A stretch of 64,000 nucleotides of DNA from Clostridiales bacterium (GTDB lineage Bacteria > Bacillota > Clostridia > Oscillospirales > Oscillospiraceae): NCBI GenBank assembly GCA_003150485.1, contig QALX01000006.1, positions 4,643-68,642 of the forward strand. Reading direction: 5' to 3'. Every line of letters begins with the position of its first letter. Positions within the stretch are counted from its first letter, which is position 1. Positions 25,336 through 34,271 of the stretch are shown here, one piece after another. The notes beneath the pieces are model-generated. The model was not told where the DNA came from and did no database searches. It was given only the letters and a program-made list of their open reading frames with translations. Position numbers and translations under genes: made by a program.

Positions 25336-26904
25336 TCAATTTTGAAAGGAGAAGCAGCGGCGTGAGCGCACTCTGGCTTTTGCAAAAAAGTCGGAGCAAG
25401 CGACACATAGCTTGCTCCGACGTGGTGCGCCATCGCAATCCAAATCCGAACCCATATTTTTCTTTGACAGCGCCACTTTGAGGTCGTCAAAGGTGATTGT
25501 TTTCGTGCCGTCCTTGTAGTTGAAGGTAATCACCATCTTGTCGTCAAAGAGGTAGATGGCGTTGATGAAGGTTTCAATAAGAACCTTGCGGTGGGACATC
25601 TGCCGCACATCCAGCTTGCGGAAGCGGTGCAGCCAGAAGGTCGCAAACTCGGCGCTCACTTTGGGCTTGTTCAGCTTCTCATTCGAAATGCGGATTTCCA
25701 AATCCTCTTTCACTGCCTCTAATTCTTCAAGACGGCTTTTTGTGGACTTGGTGAGGATGCCTTGCTGAATAGCATTGAGCAGGTTTTGTATGCCCATATC
25801 GGCTTCCTGCAACTGCTGTTCGTAAAGCGGCAGATTTGTGTTCTCCCTGTCCTGCAAATCCATAATCATAGAAACGATGGCTTCAATGGCCTTATCATCC
25901 ATAACCATCTTCATGGTGGCGTCAACAACTAAATCTTCCACCCATTGTTTTTTGCCAGGCTTTTTCTTGCAGTTGGCGCGCCGCTTCTTCACAGACACAC
26001 ATTTGTAATAGCGATGGACTTTGTTTGTATGGCTTGTGCCGCTTTCTCCGCAGAGGTAAGCCCCACAATAGCCGCAGAATAGCTTGGTCGTCAGCAGATA
26101 ATCTTCCTCCGCCTTATGTCGGGCAGGGGCTTTCTTGTTTTGCGCCAGCTTCTCCTGTACCCGGTCAAACATATCTTGCGGTACGATTACGGGAATACCG
26201 TCCGGCACAACCGTATCACGATAGCGGAACTCGCCTATGTAGCGGCGGTTTTCCAGCATATGCTCTACACTGTTGTAGGTCATGGGCTGGTTGCGGGTAT
26301 TCTTCATTCCTTGCTCGTTGAGCCAGTCGCGGATTTGCGTCATGGTCGCGCCCTCATCGTATCGCTTAAAGGTTTCCAGAACGAAGGGCGCGGTCAGCGG
26401 GTCAATTTGAAAGTGCTGTTCATCGTCCACAACAAAACCGACAGGCAGCGTGCCGCCGTTGTATTTGCATTTAAGGGCATTGTCGGTCATGCCGCGGATT
26501 ACCTTTTCGGACAAGTCGGCAGAGTAGTATTCAGCATATCCTTCAAGGACGGATTCGAGAATAATGCCCTCCGCGCCCTCGGAGATAATCTCGGTGGCGG
26601 ACACCACCTTGACGCCGTTGCGCTTCAATGTGGATTTATACCGGGCGCTGTCATAGCGGTTTCGTGCGAATCTGTCCAGCTTCCAGACGATGACCATATC
26701 AAACAGCTTTTTGCCGCTGTCTTTTATCATGTTTTGGAACTCCGGGCGGTTATCCGTCTTGGCAGAAAATGCGCGATCAATGTAATGCCGCAATATCGTG
26801 ATGCCGTTCTTCTCGGCAAAGGCGGTGCATTTGCGCAACTGCCCCTCAATGCTTTCTTCCCGCTGACTGTCAGAAGAATAGCGGGCATAGATAACGGCTT
26901 TCAT
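25336..26904 (-). CDS. Large serine recombinase (integrase/excisionase)
   Basis: A 522-residue site-specific recombinase. It has an N-terminal resolvase domain (about 1-145; YARYSSDSQ with catalytic S10, DRFARNRYDS), a recombinase domain (about 160-270), a zinc ribbon (CGYCGAYLC with later paired Cys), and a coiled coil (about 350-410). ATG 26904 follows GAGGAGGCGAAACA and the stop of the upstream gene overlaps. The last 35 or so residues (LDCDGAPRRSKLC onward) are encoded outside the attachment core, in chromosomal DNA, so they depend on the insertion site. It probably catalyses insertion and excision of the element. Confidence 0.95.
   Translation of the reverse strand: MKAVIYARYSSDSQREESIEGQLRKCTAFAEKNGITILRHYIDRAFSAKTDNRPEFQNMIKDSGKKLFDMVIVWKLDRFARNRYDSARYKSTLKRNGVKVVSATEIISEGAEGIILESVLEGYAEYYSADLSEKVIRGMTDNALKCKYNGGTLPVGFVVDDEQHFQIDPLTAPFVLETFKRYDEGATMTQIRDWLNEQGMKNTRNQPMTYNSVEHMLENRRYIGEFRYRDTVVPDGIPVIVPQDMFDRVQEKLAQNKKAPARHKAEEDYLLTTKLFCGYCGAYLCGESGTSHTNKVHRYYKCVSVKKRRANCKKKPGKKQWVEDLVVDATMKMVMDDKAIEAIVSMIMDLQDRENTNLPLYEQQLQEADMGIQNLLNAIQQGILTKSTKSRLEELEAVKEDLEIRISNEKLNKPKVSAEFATFWLHRFRKLDVRQMSHRKVLIETFINAIYLFDDKMVITFNYKDGTKTITFDDLKVALSKKNMGSDLDCDGAPRRSKLCVACSDFFAKARVRSRRCFSFQN
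25384..25421 (-). terminator. Strong terminator, probably the original tRNA-Leu terminator
   Basis: GTCGGAGCAAG (25390-25400) pairs with CTTGCTCCGAC (25411-25421); on minus TTTTTT follows. It lies within the last codons of the recombinase frame, outside the left attachment core. Confidence 0.8.
25443..25455. repeat. Left attachment core (direct repeat, attL)
   Basis: AATCCGAACCCAT, identical and in the same orientation at 32947-32959. Inside it is ATTTTTCTTTGAC, which mirrors GTCAAAGAAAA at the right end. Confidence 0.75.
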
Positions 26905-27200
26905 TGTTTCGCCTCCTCGTCAAGATTTGATTTTGCGAGCCTGCCCATATCGTCAACCAGTTTCTGAAAGGTTTCTGTTCCTTCAAGGTGAACATCACTG
27001 TAATAGATTGGCTTGCCGAAAAGGATTTTTGTCGCCCGTTTGATTCGTCCCCAAATTGTGTTGTAGTTATGGTCGTATCTGGAATCTTGAATGGAAATAT
27101 CATAATTGATATCGCCATCTTCCCACACTGTTTTTTCGATGACAAACATACAGCATTTGCAGTCGCAGGGAAGGGTAATTATTTTCCTTTTCTCTTTCAT
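26901..27200 (-). CDS. Hypothetical protein of the element
   Basis: Encodes 99 residues, overlapping the recombinase start by four bases (ATGA) and overlapped in the same way by the XRE gene upstream, so the three form one operon. It begins with a basic segment and a CDCKCC cysteine cluster (residues 12-17), perhaps metal-binding, followed by an acidic, Tyr-rich middle. No known family recognised. Translational coupling to the recombinase suggests a helper role, possibly a directionality factor, but that is a guess from position only. Confidence 0.75.
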   Translation of the reverse strand: MKEKRKIITLPCDCKCCMFVIEKTVWEDGDINYDISIQDSRYDHNYNTIWGRIKRATKILFGKPIYYSDVHLEGTETFQKLVDDMGRLAKSNLDEEAKQ

Positions 27201-27550
27201 TTCTCACCCTCCATCATCAAAAATAGGGTTTCCTTTAGCTTCTCGTTCATGGGAGATTCCGGGTCAAAGCACATTTCAATGAAGCGCCGCATTTCCTCTT
27301 TGTCGGGTGTGGCCTTCGGCTTGAACTCGTACGTTACTCCTTGCGGCTTGTCCGTCCGGGCAAAGAGATAATCCAAAGACACATCGAAGTAATCCGCATA
27401 ACGCCTGAACAATTCTACGGACGGGGTGGACTGTCCATTTTCATGTCTGTTTATGCTGGACTGCGTGGAGCCGAGGGCTTCGGCCAGTTTCACCTGTGAA
27501 ACACCGACGCCCTCGCGCAAGGCTTTCAACCGCTTACCCACTTCTTTCAT
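27197..27550 (-). CDS. XRE-family regulator of the mobile element
   Basis: A 117-residue protein with an N-terminal HTH_3 domain (RLKALREGVGVSQVKLAEAL, QSSINRHENG) and a short C-terminal part. First gene of the operon with the 99-residue protein and the recombinase, so it probably controls excision. Its promoter (on minus TTGTAT 27608-27603, 17 bp, TATAAT 27585-27580) overlaps a perfect dyad at 27582-27596, consistent with autorepression. Confidence 0.9.
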   Translation of the reverse strand: MKEVGKRLKALREGVGVSQVKLAEALGSTQSSINRHENGQSTPSVELFRRYADYFDVSLDYLFARTDKPQGVTYEFKPKATPDKEEMRRFIEMCFDPESPMNEKLKETLFLMMEGEK

Positions 27551-27579
27551 TCGAAAAACCCCCGATATGAGTTATGCTT

Positions 27580-27608
27580 ATTATAATCCGATTATACAAA
27601 CAATACAA
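27580..27608 (-). promoter_or_regulatory. Promoter and dyad operator of the element's XRE operon
   Basis: Dyad TATAATC-C-GATTATA at 27582-27596 overlaps the -10 box and part of the spacer of the minus-strand promoter. Confidence 0.65.
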
Positions 27609-27711
27609 CCCAGAAATCAAAATTATTTCGGATAATTTTGATTGTAAATTGCCGTTGCGGTTTATGAAAAGCGCGGCAATTTTCTCCGGCTGCGTATGCG
27701 GACGGAGGCAT

Positions 27712-27763
27712 AAAAAGAAGCGAATATCTGCCGGATGGGTGGGCAGATATTCGCTTCTTTTTT
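27712..27763. terminator. Very long perfect hairpin
   Basis: Twenty-one-bp perfect stem (27712-27732 with 27742-27762) around a 9-base loop, ending in TTTTTT on plus and TTTTTA on minus. No plus-strand gene precedes it; it may shield the oriT region. Confidence 0.7.
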
Positions 27764-27882
27764 GCGGTTTTGGAGGATGGGACGCATGATCAGAAATGCG
27801 AAGTGTGGCCATGCTCCGACAAAACGAGGGGTTTCCAAAGGGGGCGCAAGCCTCCCTTTGGCACACAACCTTTGGAACAAAG

Positions 27883-27900
27883 GTGTAGTGTGTTATACCT
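27883..27900 (+). other. oriT of the MobV (pMV158) type
   Basis: Contains TAGTGTGTTA (27886-27895), identical to the conserved nick-site core of MobV/Mob_Pre plasmids such as pMV158, where cleavage falls between the G and TTA. It is flanked by a short hairpin, GGTGTA (27883-27888) with TATACC (27894-27899), with one G-T pair. A MobV relaxase gene lies 3.7 kb to the right on the same element. The surrounding 27764-28100 has no gene and contains a CCAAAGG/CCTTTGG repeat. Confidence 0.8.
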
Positions 27901-28102
27901 GCTGGCGCGGCTGGCGGGAAAACATGGGTGTCGCATGATGGACACACACATTTTGAGCGACAGGGAAACGGGCGGGGTTTTGCGAATGGGAATGAGCAAA
28001 AGCCCGTCTGTTTTCATAAGCGGCGGCGGGTATACAAAGCTCCCGTCCCTCGTCGGAACGCTATTTGCATCAATAACAAGGTAGCCAACTCATTACAAGC
28101 AA

Positions 28103-28143
28103 GTCAAAGGGAGCGAAAACCCATTGGGTTTCACTCCCTCTTT
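28103..28143 (-). terminator. Hairpin after the restriction endonuclease gene
   Basis: AAAGGGAG..AAACCCA pairs with TGGGTTT..CTCCCTCTTT with small bulges, directly after the endonuclease stop. The T-run is weak. Confidence 0.5.
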
Positions 28144-28145
28144 GG

Positions 28146-28976
28146 TCATAGTCCAGACCGATAAACCTTCATGATCCGTCTGCAAAAATCCTCTTTGGGT
28201 GGTGTGTTCTGATATAGGGAACTCATCATCAATTCATTATGTGTTGTTCCGCTTATACCAGCAAGTTGAAGTTCATAACGTGCTCCATCTGGAGAATCTA
28301 CAAGCACCATCTTATATCGTATAAATATTACATTGCTTCGAGCAACATCTACTTCCGGGAAATCAATCCGAGCTTTCAAATTGTCGTAAATTACATCCTG
28401 GACAACAGCAATGATTTTCGTGCCCCATTGATGGTGATAAAACCCCTTATCAATAAGTTGCGTAATAAAACGCTTTTGAACATTCTTATAGTTAAAGCTA
28501 TATGTAGGTTTTGCTTCCAAATCACTATTCAAAACGATTGCCGAATATGCTGGTTCATATGAGCCGGTAATATCTACTGTTTGCAGTTCAATAGATACAA
28601 AATTACGGATGGATTGCCCATCGTCCGACAAATCAGCGATAACCATGTCAACCTTCCCGACATCACCCATCTTGACTTCGTGGACTACAATAGGGTTTGT
28701 TGGAGGCTCACCAGGCCAGCAGTTATTAATAACATCGTTGTAAATATTGGCTGCATATAACCGCCGAGGACAAACAGCCATCGGAACACTTTCGGTGTCT
28801 GTCCGAAGCTTTCTAAAGACGGAGCAAACAGGAAATGGGCCATCAATTCTATGGCTTCGCTTTGTGCAAATGCAATTTCTATAGGGACATAGATAATCTT
28901 CGTTAACAGGGTTTTGCATTTGCTGTGCCGGTTGACCAAGTATCTCACAAATGATGTTGTATGGATCAAATGGCAT
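28146..28976 (-). CDS. NotI-family restriction endonuclease
   Basis: A 276-residue protein whose N-terminal region has four cysteines arranged as in NotI-type enzymes (C30-P-Y-x2-C35-x-C37 and C51 in FPVCSVF), where they bind iron. The middle has candidate catalytic acids (VGKVDMVIAD, FVSIELQTVD), fitting a PD-(D/E)xK nuclease fold. It overlaps the end of the methyltransferase gene by 11 bases, the arrangement of a type II restriction-modification pair. NotI cuts GCGGCCGC, but specificity here is not readable. GC is near 42 percent. Confidence 0.85.
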   Translation of the reverse strand: MPFDPYNIICEILGQPAQQMQNPVNEDYLCPYRNCICTKRSHRIDGPFPVCSVFRKLRTDTESVPMAVCPRRLYAANIYNDVINNCWPGEPPTNPIVVHEVKMGDVGKVDMVIADLSDDGQSIRNFVSIELQTVDITGSYEPAYSAIVLNSDLEAKPTYSFNYKNVQKRFITQLIDKGFYHHQWGTKIIAVVQDVIYDNLKARIDFPEVDVARSNVIFIRYKMVLVDSPDGARYELQLAGISGTTHNELMMSSLYQNTPPKEDFCRRIMKVYRSGL

Positions 28977-30102
28977 ATAATCTCACCGTCCCATTCTCGT
29001 TTTCTAACAGAGCATTATAGACAACCTTTGCGACGGCTGCCGATAACAATACTGGGACAGCGTTGCCTACTTGCTTATATTGTTCAACCTTGCTACCTTC
29101 AAATCGTATCTTGTCGGGAAAACATTGTAGCCGCGCTGCTTCTCGAACCGTAATAACTCTGTCTTGTTCGGGATGAAAAAAGGCTCCCCAATGGGGGTCA
29201 CATTTTGTCAGTATCGTAGACGCAAACCCGTCTTTTTTTAGCCGACCATATCTTTTTGTATGGTCGGAACGACGAGCTCGCTTCATCCCTGCTGGAAGCA
29301 ATTCAATAGGAATATCTCGCCAACTTCCGCCCTCGGGAATATACTTTAATCTTTCTAAATTGATAGCGCCCAACGCTGGCGCAACATGATTGAAAATCAT
29401 TGGGGAACCGTCGCGGATTAGCTTCTGATAATCAGATTGCGGTGGAATAGAATAGTTCATCACTTCGCTTCCTTCACCGTTTTCTAATTTGGGCAAATCG
29501 GATATTACATCCCAAACAGTAACAAATGGAAGCAAACCATCACCATGCGTATGTTGCGGGAACTCAATTTCTTGACCAACCCGATTGCCGATAAATATTA
29601 AGCGGCGACGCTCTTGAGCCACTCCATAGTTTTCCGCTTTTAATAGTTTTACCTCAACCTCATATCCCAAAGACTTTAGACCGCTTTTAATCTCCTTAAC
29701 CGCGATACCATCCTCAACGGAGGTCATTCCGGGAACATTCTCTATAATAACGTACTTCGGCAACAAGCCCGCCACAAGTCGCAGATATTCACGGAATAAA
29801 CCCGAACGCTCATCGTGCATTCCTCTTTGGTGATTATAGACGCTAAAGGCTTGGCATGGTGGGCCACCAATAATACAGTCCAACTCCCCTTTTTTCATCT
29901 TCAGAGAAATCAAAATCTGCTCGGCTGAAATATTCTGTATCGGCCCAGAAATAAACTCTGTCTCTGGATGATTCAGCTTATAAGTTGCTTCGCACCATGT
30001 ATCAAAATCGTTGGCTAATAAAATCTCGAATCCATTTTGACGAAAGCCTTCAGAAAGTCCACCAGCGCCGCAAAACAAATCGACACATTTGAATGTCCGC
30101 AT
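28966..30102 (-). CDS. DNA (cytosine-5)-methyltransferase
   Basis: A 378-residue C5-methyltransferase, the protective half of the restriction-modification pair. Motif I is DLFCGAGGLSEGF, motif IV GGPPCQAFS (catalytic C83), motif VI ENVPGM, motif VIII QERRRLIFIG, and the C-terminal motif X is GNAVPVLLS. ATG 30102 is taken because GAGGAGG lies about seven bases upstream; an in-frame start at 30117 lies before that site. Promoter on minus: TTGTAA (30165-30160), 18 bp, TATATT (30141-30136). Methyltransferase first, endonuclease second lets protection build up first. Confidence 0.95.
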   Translation of the reverse strand: MRTFKCVDLFCGAGGLSEGFRQNGFEILLANDFDTWCEATYKLNHPETEFISGPIQNISAEQILISLKMKKGELDCIIGGPPCQAFSVYNHQRGMHDERSGLFREYLRLVAGLLPKYVIIENVPGMTSVEDGIAVKEIKSGLKSLGYEVEVKLLKAENYGVAQERRRLIFIGNRVGQEIEFPQHTHGDGLLPFVTVWDVISDLPKLENGEGSEVMNYSIPPQSDYQKLIRDGSPMIFNHVAPALGAINLERLKYIPEGGSWRDIPIELLPAGMKRARRSDHTKRYGRLKKDGFASTILTKCDPHWGAFFHPEQDRVITVREAARLQCFPDKIRFEGSKVEQYKQVGNAVPVLLSAAVAKVVYNALLENENGTVRLYAI

Positions 30103-30206
30103 GACGCACCTCCTCATCCATACTTATTCAAGTTAAATATAACACAGGTGAACCTCAAATTACAAGATATTTTCTAAAGAATCTTTCCGAGAGTTTGCCG
30201 GATTTT

Positions 30207-30235
30207 TTGCTATATAGGAACATATCGTGTATACT
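30207..30235 (+). promoter_or_regulatory. Promoter of the sigma-like gene
   Basis: TTGCTA (30207-30212), 17-bp spacer, TATACT (30230-30235). Confidence 0.65.
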
Positions 30236-30293
30236 TGTGTCGTTAAGAGTTAGATGACATATTCTGATTTTCTTGGAAAGGAGGTTATTCCCT

Positions 30294-31133
30294 ATGATGA
30301 TTCAGTTCCCACTTGACAGCAATATCCGATATCTACCCCTCGTCTATCTCTTGCCGCCGGATTTGATTGCACGCTGTCCCACGCTCTGCGCCCTGCCGCG
30401 TTGTCTGTCGGAAATTGCGGCATCCGATGATATGATGGATATGATAACCGGCGACGCTTTCTTGAAAGAAATCATGGACGCTGTCGCTTCGTTGGCGTTT
30501 CCGCATTTCGGCTTTGGCGGGTGGAAGGAGCATTACACCGGCTATTCCCCGGTGTGGCGTCTGTCCTACTCTTTGCCTATCTGGACAAAGCTCATCGAGG
30601 AAGAAACAGGCTGGGGCTTGCAGGCGCTTTTTCGTATGAAGCCCGGTACGCAAATACCGTTTCCCGACACCGAGCGTATACAGGAGCTTTTCGGCAAGGT
30701 AGTCAAGCGGGCTATCGAAGAACAGGGATGGCAGCCCATATTGGACGTTATCAAAGAAATGCCATGCGACGAGGACTTTGAGCCGTGGGATACCAATGTA
30801 CGCAAGGACTTTCTGCGGAAATGGTATCATACGCGCTCCAAGAAGGTGCAGACGGTTTCTCTGGAAGCACTCATGGAGGACGAGGAGGACGGTAGCATCT
30901 TCTATATCCCGGACGCTACGCAGAATGTAGAGGCGTATGTGATTGCCAAGGACTTTGTTGAACGCTTCCTTGCCACACTCTCCGAAAAGGACAGGCAGAT
31001 CGTTGAGCTTCGGCAAGACGGGTATTCGTATGTGGAGATTGCGGACAAGCTGGGGTACAAGAATCACAGCGGGGTTATTAAGAGAATAGAGGCCATCAAA
31101 AAGAAGTTCAAGGAATACAGGGGCAAGGAATAA
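30294..31133 (+). CDS. Sigma-70 region 4-like protein of the mobile element
   Basis: A 279-residue protein ending in a region 4-type helix-turn-helix (LSEKDRQIVELRQDGYSYVEIADKLG, residues about 232-257) and a basic tail. The N-terminal two thirds has no region 2 signature, so this is not a full sigma factor. Such proteins are common regulators on Firmicutes integrative elements. ATG 30294 lies nine bases after AGGAGG; the frame is open further upstream through that site. It probably controls the mobilization genes that follow on the same strand. Confidence 0.8.
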   Translation: MMIQFPLDSNIRYLPLVYLLPPDLIARCPTLCALPRCLSEIAASDDMMDMITGDAFLKEIMDAVASLAFPHFGFGGWKEHYTGYSPVWRLSYSLPIWTKLIEEETGWGLQALFRMKPGTQIPFPDTERIQELFGKVVKRAIEEQGWQPILDVIKEMPCDEDFEPWDTNVRKDFLRKWYHTRSKKVQTVSLEALMEDEEDGSIFYIPDATQNVEAYVIAKDFVERFLATLSEKDRQIVELRQDGYSYVEIADKLGYKNHSGVIKRIEAIKKKFKEYRGKE

Positions 31134-31400
31134 GCCGCGCAGTCAAAAACGACAGGCGCGTTTTTTTTTGCTGCCCTAAAGTCTGAAAACGAGGTGAAAA
31201 AGAGCATGAGGAAGTAAGGCATCGCCGTAAGGCGAAGAAAGCAGCTTCTTTGTGTTGATAGTTTGTCGGACAGCGCGCCACCGTGAAGCGAACAGCATTC
31301 ACGGTCTGGTGCGTTTTTTCATTCTTCCGGCAAAACTCACGCAAAGCGGCGAAACCGAAAACCGCCCCATATGGGGTAGGCATTGAATATGGAGGTGATT

Positions 31401-31595
31401 ATGGGAATCCGAGAAGAAATCAAGTCCTATATCGTCCGTTCTGGCATGACCATGACCGAGGTTGTGGACAGGCTGTACGACGATTACGAATGGAGCCGCA
31501 GCGTTCCAAATCTCTCCGGCAAGCTGCGGCGAGGTACGCTTCGCTACGGCGAGGCGGTGGAGCTGGCGGATGTGCTTGACTACGATATTGTCTAG
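31401..31595 (+). CDS. Small conserved protein of mobile elements
   Basis: Encodes 64 residues from ATG 31401 behind GGAGGTGATT. The sequence (GMTMTEVVDRLYDDY ... NLSGKLRRGTLRYGEAVELAD) looks like a compact helix-turn-helix domain and is familiar from integrative elements of gut Clostridia, just before the relaxase. It is 27 bases upstream of the relaxase start and probably binds near oriT or acts as a regulator. The exact role is unknown. Confidence 0.7.
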   Translation: MGIREEIKSYIVRSGMTMTEVVDRLYDDYEWSRSVPNLSGKLRRGTLRYGEAVELADVLDYDIV

Positions 31596-31622
31596 GTCAA
31601 GCGCAAGCGGTAAGGAGGTACA

Positions 31623-32572
31623 ATGGTACAAAAAGCACAGCACGCGATATTACGCTTCGCAAAGCACAAGTCTGGTTCAGCTGGAGCGCTGGAAGCGCAT
31701 CATGAGCGCACGAAGGAGAAATACGCAAGTAACCCGGATATTGATATGAGCCGCAGCAAGGACAACTTTCATATCATTCAGCCAACTCAGAAATACAGAA
31801 AAGAGATAGACGCCCGCATCAAGGCGGCAGGGTGCAAGACCCGCAAGGACAGCACGATGTTTATAGACACCATCATCACGGCAAGCCCGGAGTTCTTCAA
31901 TGGAAAAAGCAAGAAAGAGGTGCAGACCTACTTTACCGAGGCTGTCGCATTTATGGAGAAGAAGATTGGCAAGAGGAATATTTTCTCCGCCGTCGTCCAC
32001 ATGGACGAAAAGACGCCGCATCTGCATCTCTGCTTTACGCCCATTACCGAGGATGGACGGTTATCCGCGAAAGAGATATTAGGCAACCGGGCGCAGCTGT
32101 CCCAATGGCAGGACGAGTTTCACGCCCACATGAAAAGGCGTTCCCCGTCCTCAAGCGAGGCGAGAGCGCCCTTGTGACAAAGCGTAAGCACATTCCCACA
32201 TGGATGTTCAAGCAGTCGGTGGATCTCATCAAGCAGCAGCGGGCCATTGAAAAGGCGGTATCCGACATCGGCATGATGAATGCCGGGAAGAAGCGGGACG
32301 AGATTCTGACGCTAGTGGGGCCGTACTTCGCCCGGTTGGAGGGACATTTGGGGCAGATGAAAAAGTACCAGGCCACCATTGACTATCTGACGCAGGAGAA
32401 CGAGGGCCTGAAAGAAAAGGTTCGGGACAAGAGCGGGATCAAGAAACAGCTTGAGGCTGCAAAACTGAAACAGGAAAATGAGCAGCTTCGGCGGTTTGTG
32501 CAGAGCATCCCACCGGAGCTGCTTTGCACTTTACGGGAACAGCAGCGCCGTCCCAACGAGCAGCAGCGGTAA
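31623..32572 (+). pseudogene. mobV: MobV-family relaxase, split by a frameshift
   Basis: The first 185 codons give the Mob_Pre relaxase domain, with the metal/HUH-type motif HMDEKTPHLHL (H126, D128, E129, H133, H135). At about 32132 the frame breaks. The rest continues one frame over as FPVLKRGESALVTKRKHIPT and a long coiled coil to a stop at 32570. Adding one G after ATG 32130-32132 would restore a continuous protein of about 316 residues (HAHMEKAFPVLKRG). Either the element lost mobility through a one-base deletion or this is a sequencing error. The N-terminal fragment keeps the catalytic residues. Confidence 0.85.
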
Positions 32573-32607
32573 GCAGGACACAAATTTGGAGAAATACGGA
32601 GGTACAT

Positions 32608-32787
32608 TTGGGAAGAAAGAAAAAGCTAATCAACAACACCGATATTCCCCAGCACAGCATTGAGGCAATCGCCCGGTGCATTATGCCGGACATTCTGGCT
32701 TTCTATGAGAGCGAGGAGAGCCAGCAGCAATTTGCCGAATGGAAGAAGCAGCGGGAAGCGGAACAGCAGGAGGTCAAAACAAAATAA
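32608..32787 (+). CDS. Small protein downstream of the relaxase
   Basis: Encodes 59 residues from TTG 32608, five bases after GGAGG. A basic start (GRKKK) is followed by a mostly helical sequence (SIEAIARCIMPDILAFYESEE, EWKKQREAEQQE). Similar small proteins commonly follow relaxase genes on integrative elements. It is the last gene before the right end. Function unknown. Confidence 0.65.
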   Translation: MGRKKKLINNTDIPQHSIEAIARCIMPDILAFYESEESQQQFAEWKKQREAEQQEVKTK

Positions 32788-32946
32788 GGACAGAAAAGGC
32801 GGGCGCATCGTGTCAAAACGGTGCGCCCGCCTTTTTTCGTTTATGGGGCCTGTTTCTTCTTCCGTGGGCCTCTCGGCTTGGAGGTCGGCTGTTTTTTCAC
32901 GCCGTTGCGAAAATGAGTGGTTTCGTAGCGGTCAAAGAAAAGCAAT

Positions 32947-32959
32947 AATCCGAACCCAT
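32947..32959. repeat. Right attachment core (direct repeat, attR)
   Basis: AATCCGAACCCAT, the second copy of the left core. GTCAAAGAAAA (32931-32941) lies just inside. An inverted match (32975-32986) of the core region lies just outside and forms a hairpin with 32945-32956. Confidence 0.75.
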
Positions 32960-32996
32960 CACCGATTGGAAATAGGTTCGGATTATATTGGTTTGG

Positions 32997-33078
32997 TGCG
33001 GGTAACAGGACTCGAACCTGCACGTCTTGCGACATGAGAACCTAAATCTCACATGTCTGCCAATTCCATCATACCCGC
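32997..33078 (-). tRNA. tRNA-Leu (TAG anticodon)
   Basis: Complete 82-nt cloverleaf with acceptor GCGGGTA/TACCCGC, discriminator A, long variable arm, and a TTTAGGT anticodon loop (anticodon TAG). CC but no A follows in the genome (32995-32996). Promoter on minus: TTGACA (33119-33114), 17 bp, TAACAT (33096-33091). The mobile element begins 38 bases after its 3' end, separating it from its likely terminator at 25384. Confidence 0.95.
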
Positions 33079-33125
33079 AAAGCTCGTTTTATGTTACCAC
33101 AAGCTGAGGTCGCTGTCAAACAAGA

Positions 33126-33154
33126 TTGCAATCTGCTGCCGGGCCCGATATAAT
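33126..33154 (+). promoter_or_regulatory. Promoter of mutY operon
   Basis: TTGCAA (33126-33131), 17-bp spacer, TATAAT (33149-33154), back to back with the tRNA-Leu promoter. No AACCTATT operator follows. Confidence 0.75.
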
Positions 33155-33182
33155 AGGAGGGACATCTCAGGGAGGCGCGGCT

Positions 33183-34267
<1,085 letters not shown>

Positions 34268-34271
<4 letters not shown>

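Larger units (their letters stand above)
25443..32959. mobile_element. Integrated mobilizable element with restriction-modification cargo
   Basis: About 7.5 kb between two copies of a 13-bp direct repeat. Contents in order: large serine recombinase reading outward over the left end, a 99-residue protein, an XRE regulator, oriT-like DNA, a NotI-like endonuclease and C5-methyltransferase, a sigma-like protein, a small protein, a frameshifted MobV relaxase and a last small protein. GC is lower than in the flanks. Joining the inner ends recreates a symmetric site (11-bp perfect arms around the core), as expected of a serine-recombinase attP. No conjugation transfer genes are present, so it would need a helper. 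Confidence 0.8.

Noticed and set aside
25427..25460. A tRNA 3' fragment as the element's left target
   Set aside because: The sequence looks faintly like a tRNA T-arm on minus but the stem does not pair.
31832..32572. A separate gene in the second frame of the relaxase region
   Set aside because: Its first part is out of frame with the MobV motifs; only the part after about 32132 matches the family, so it is the frameshifted tail.
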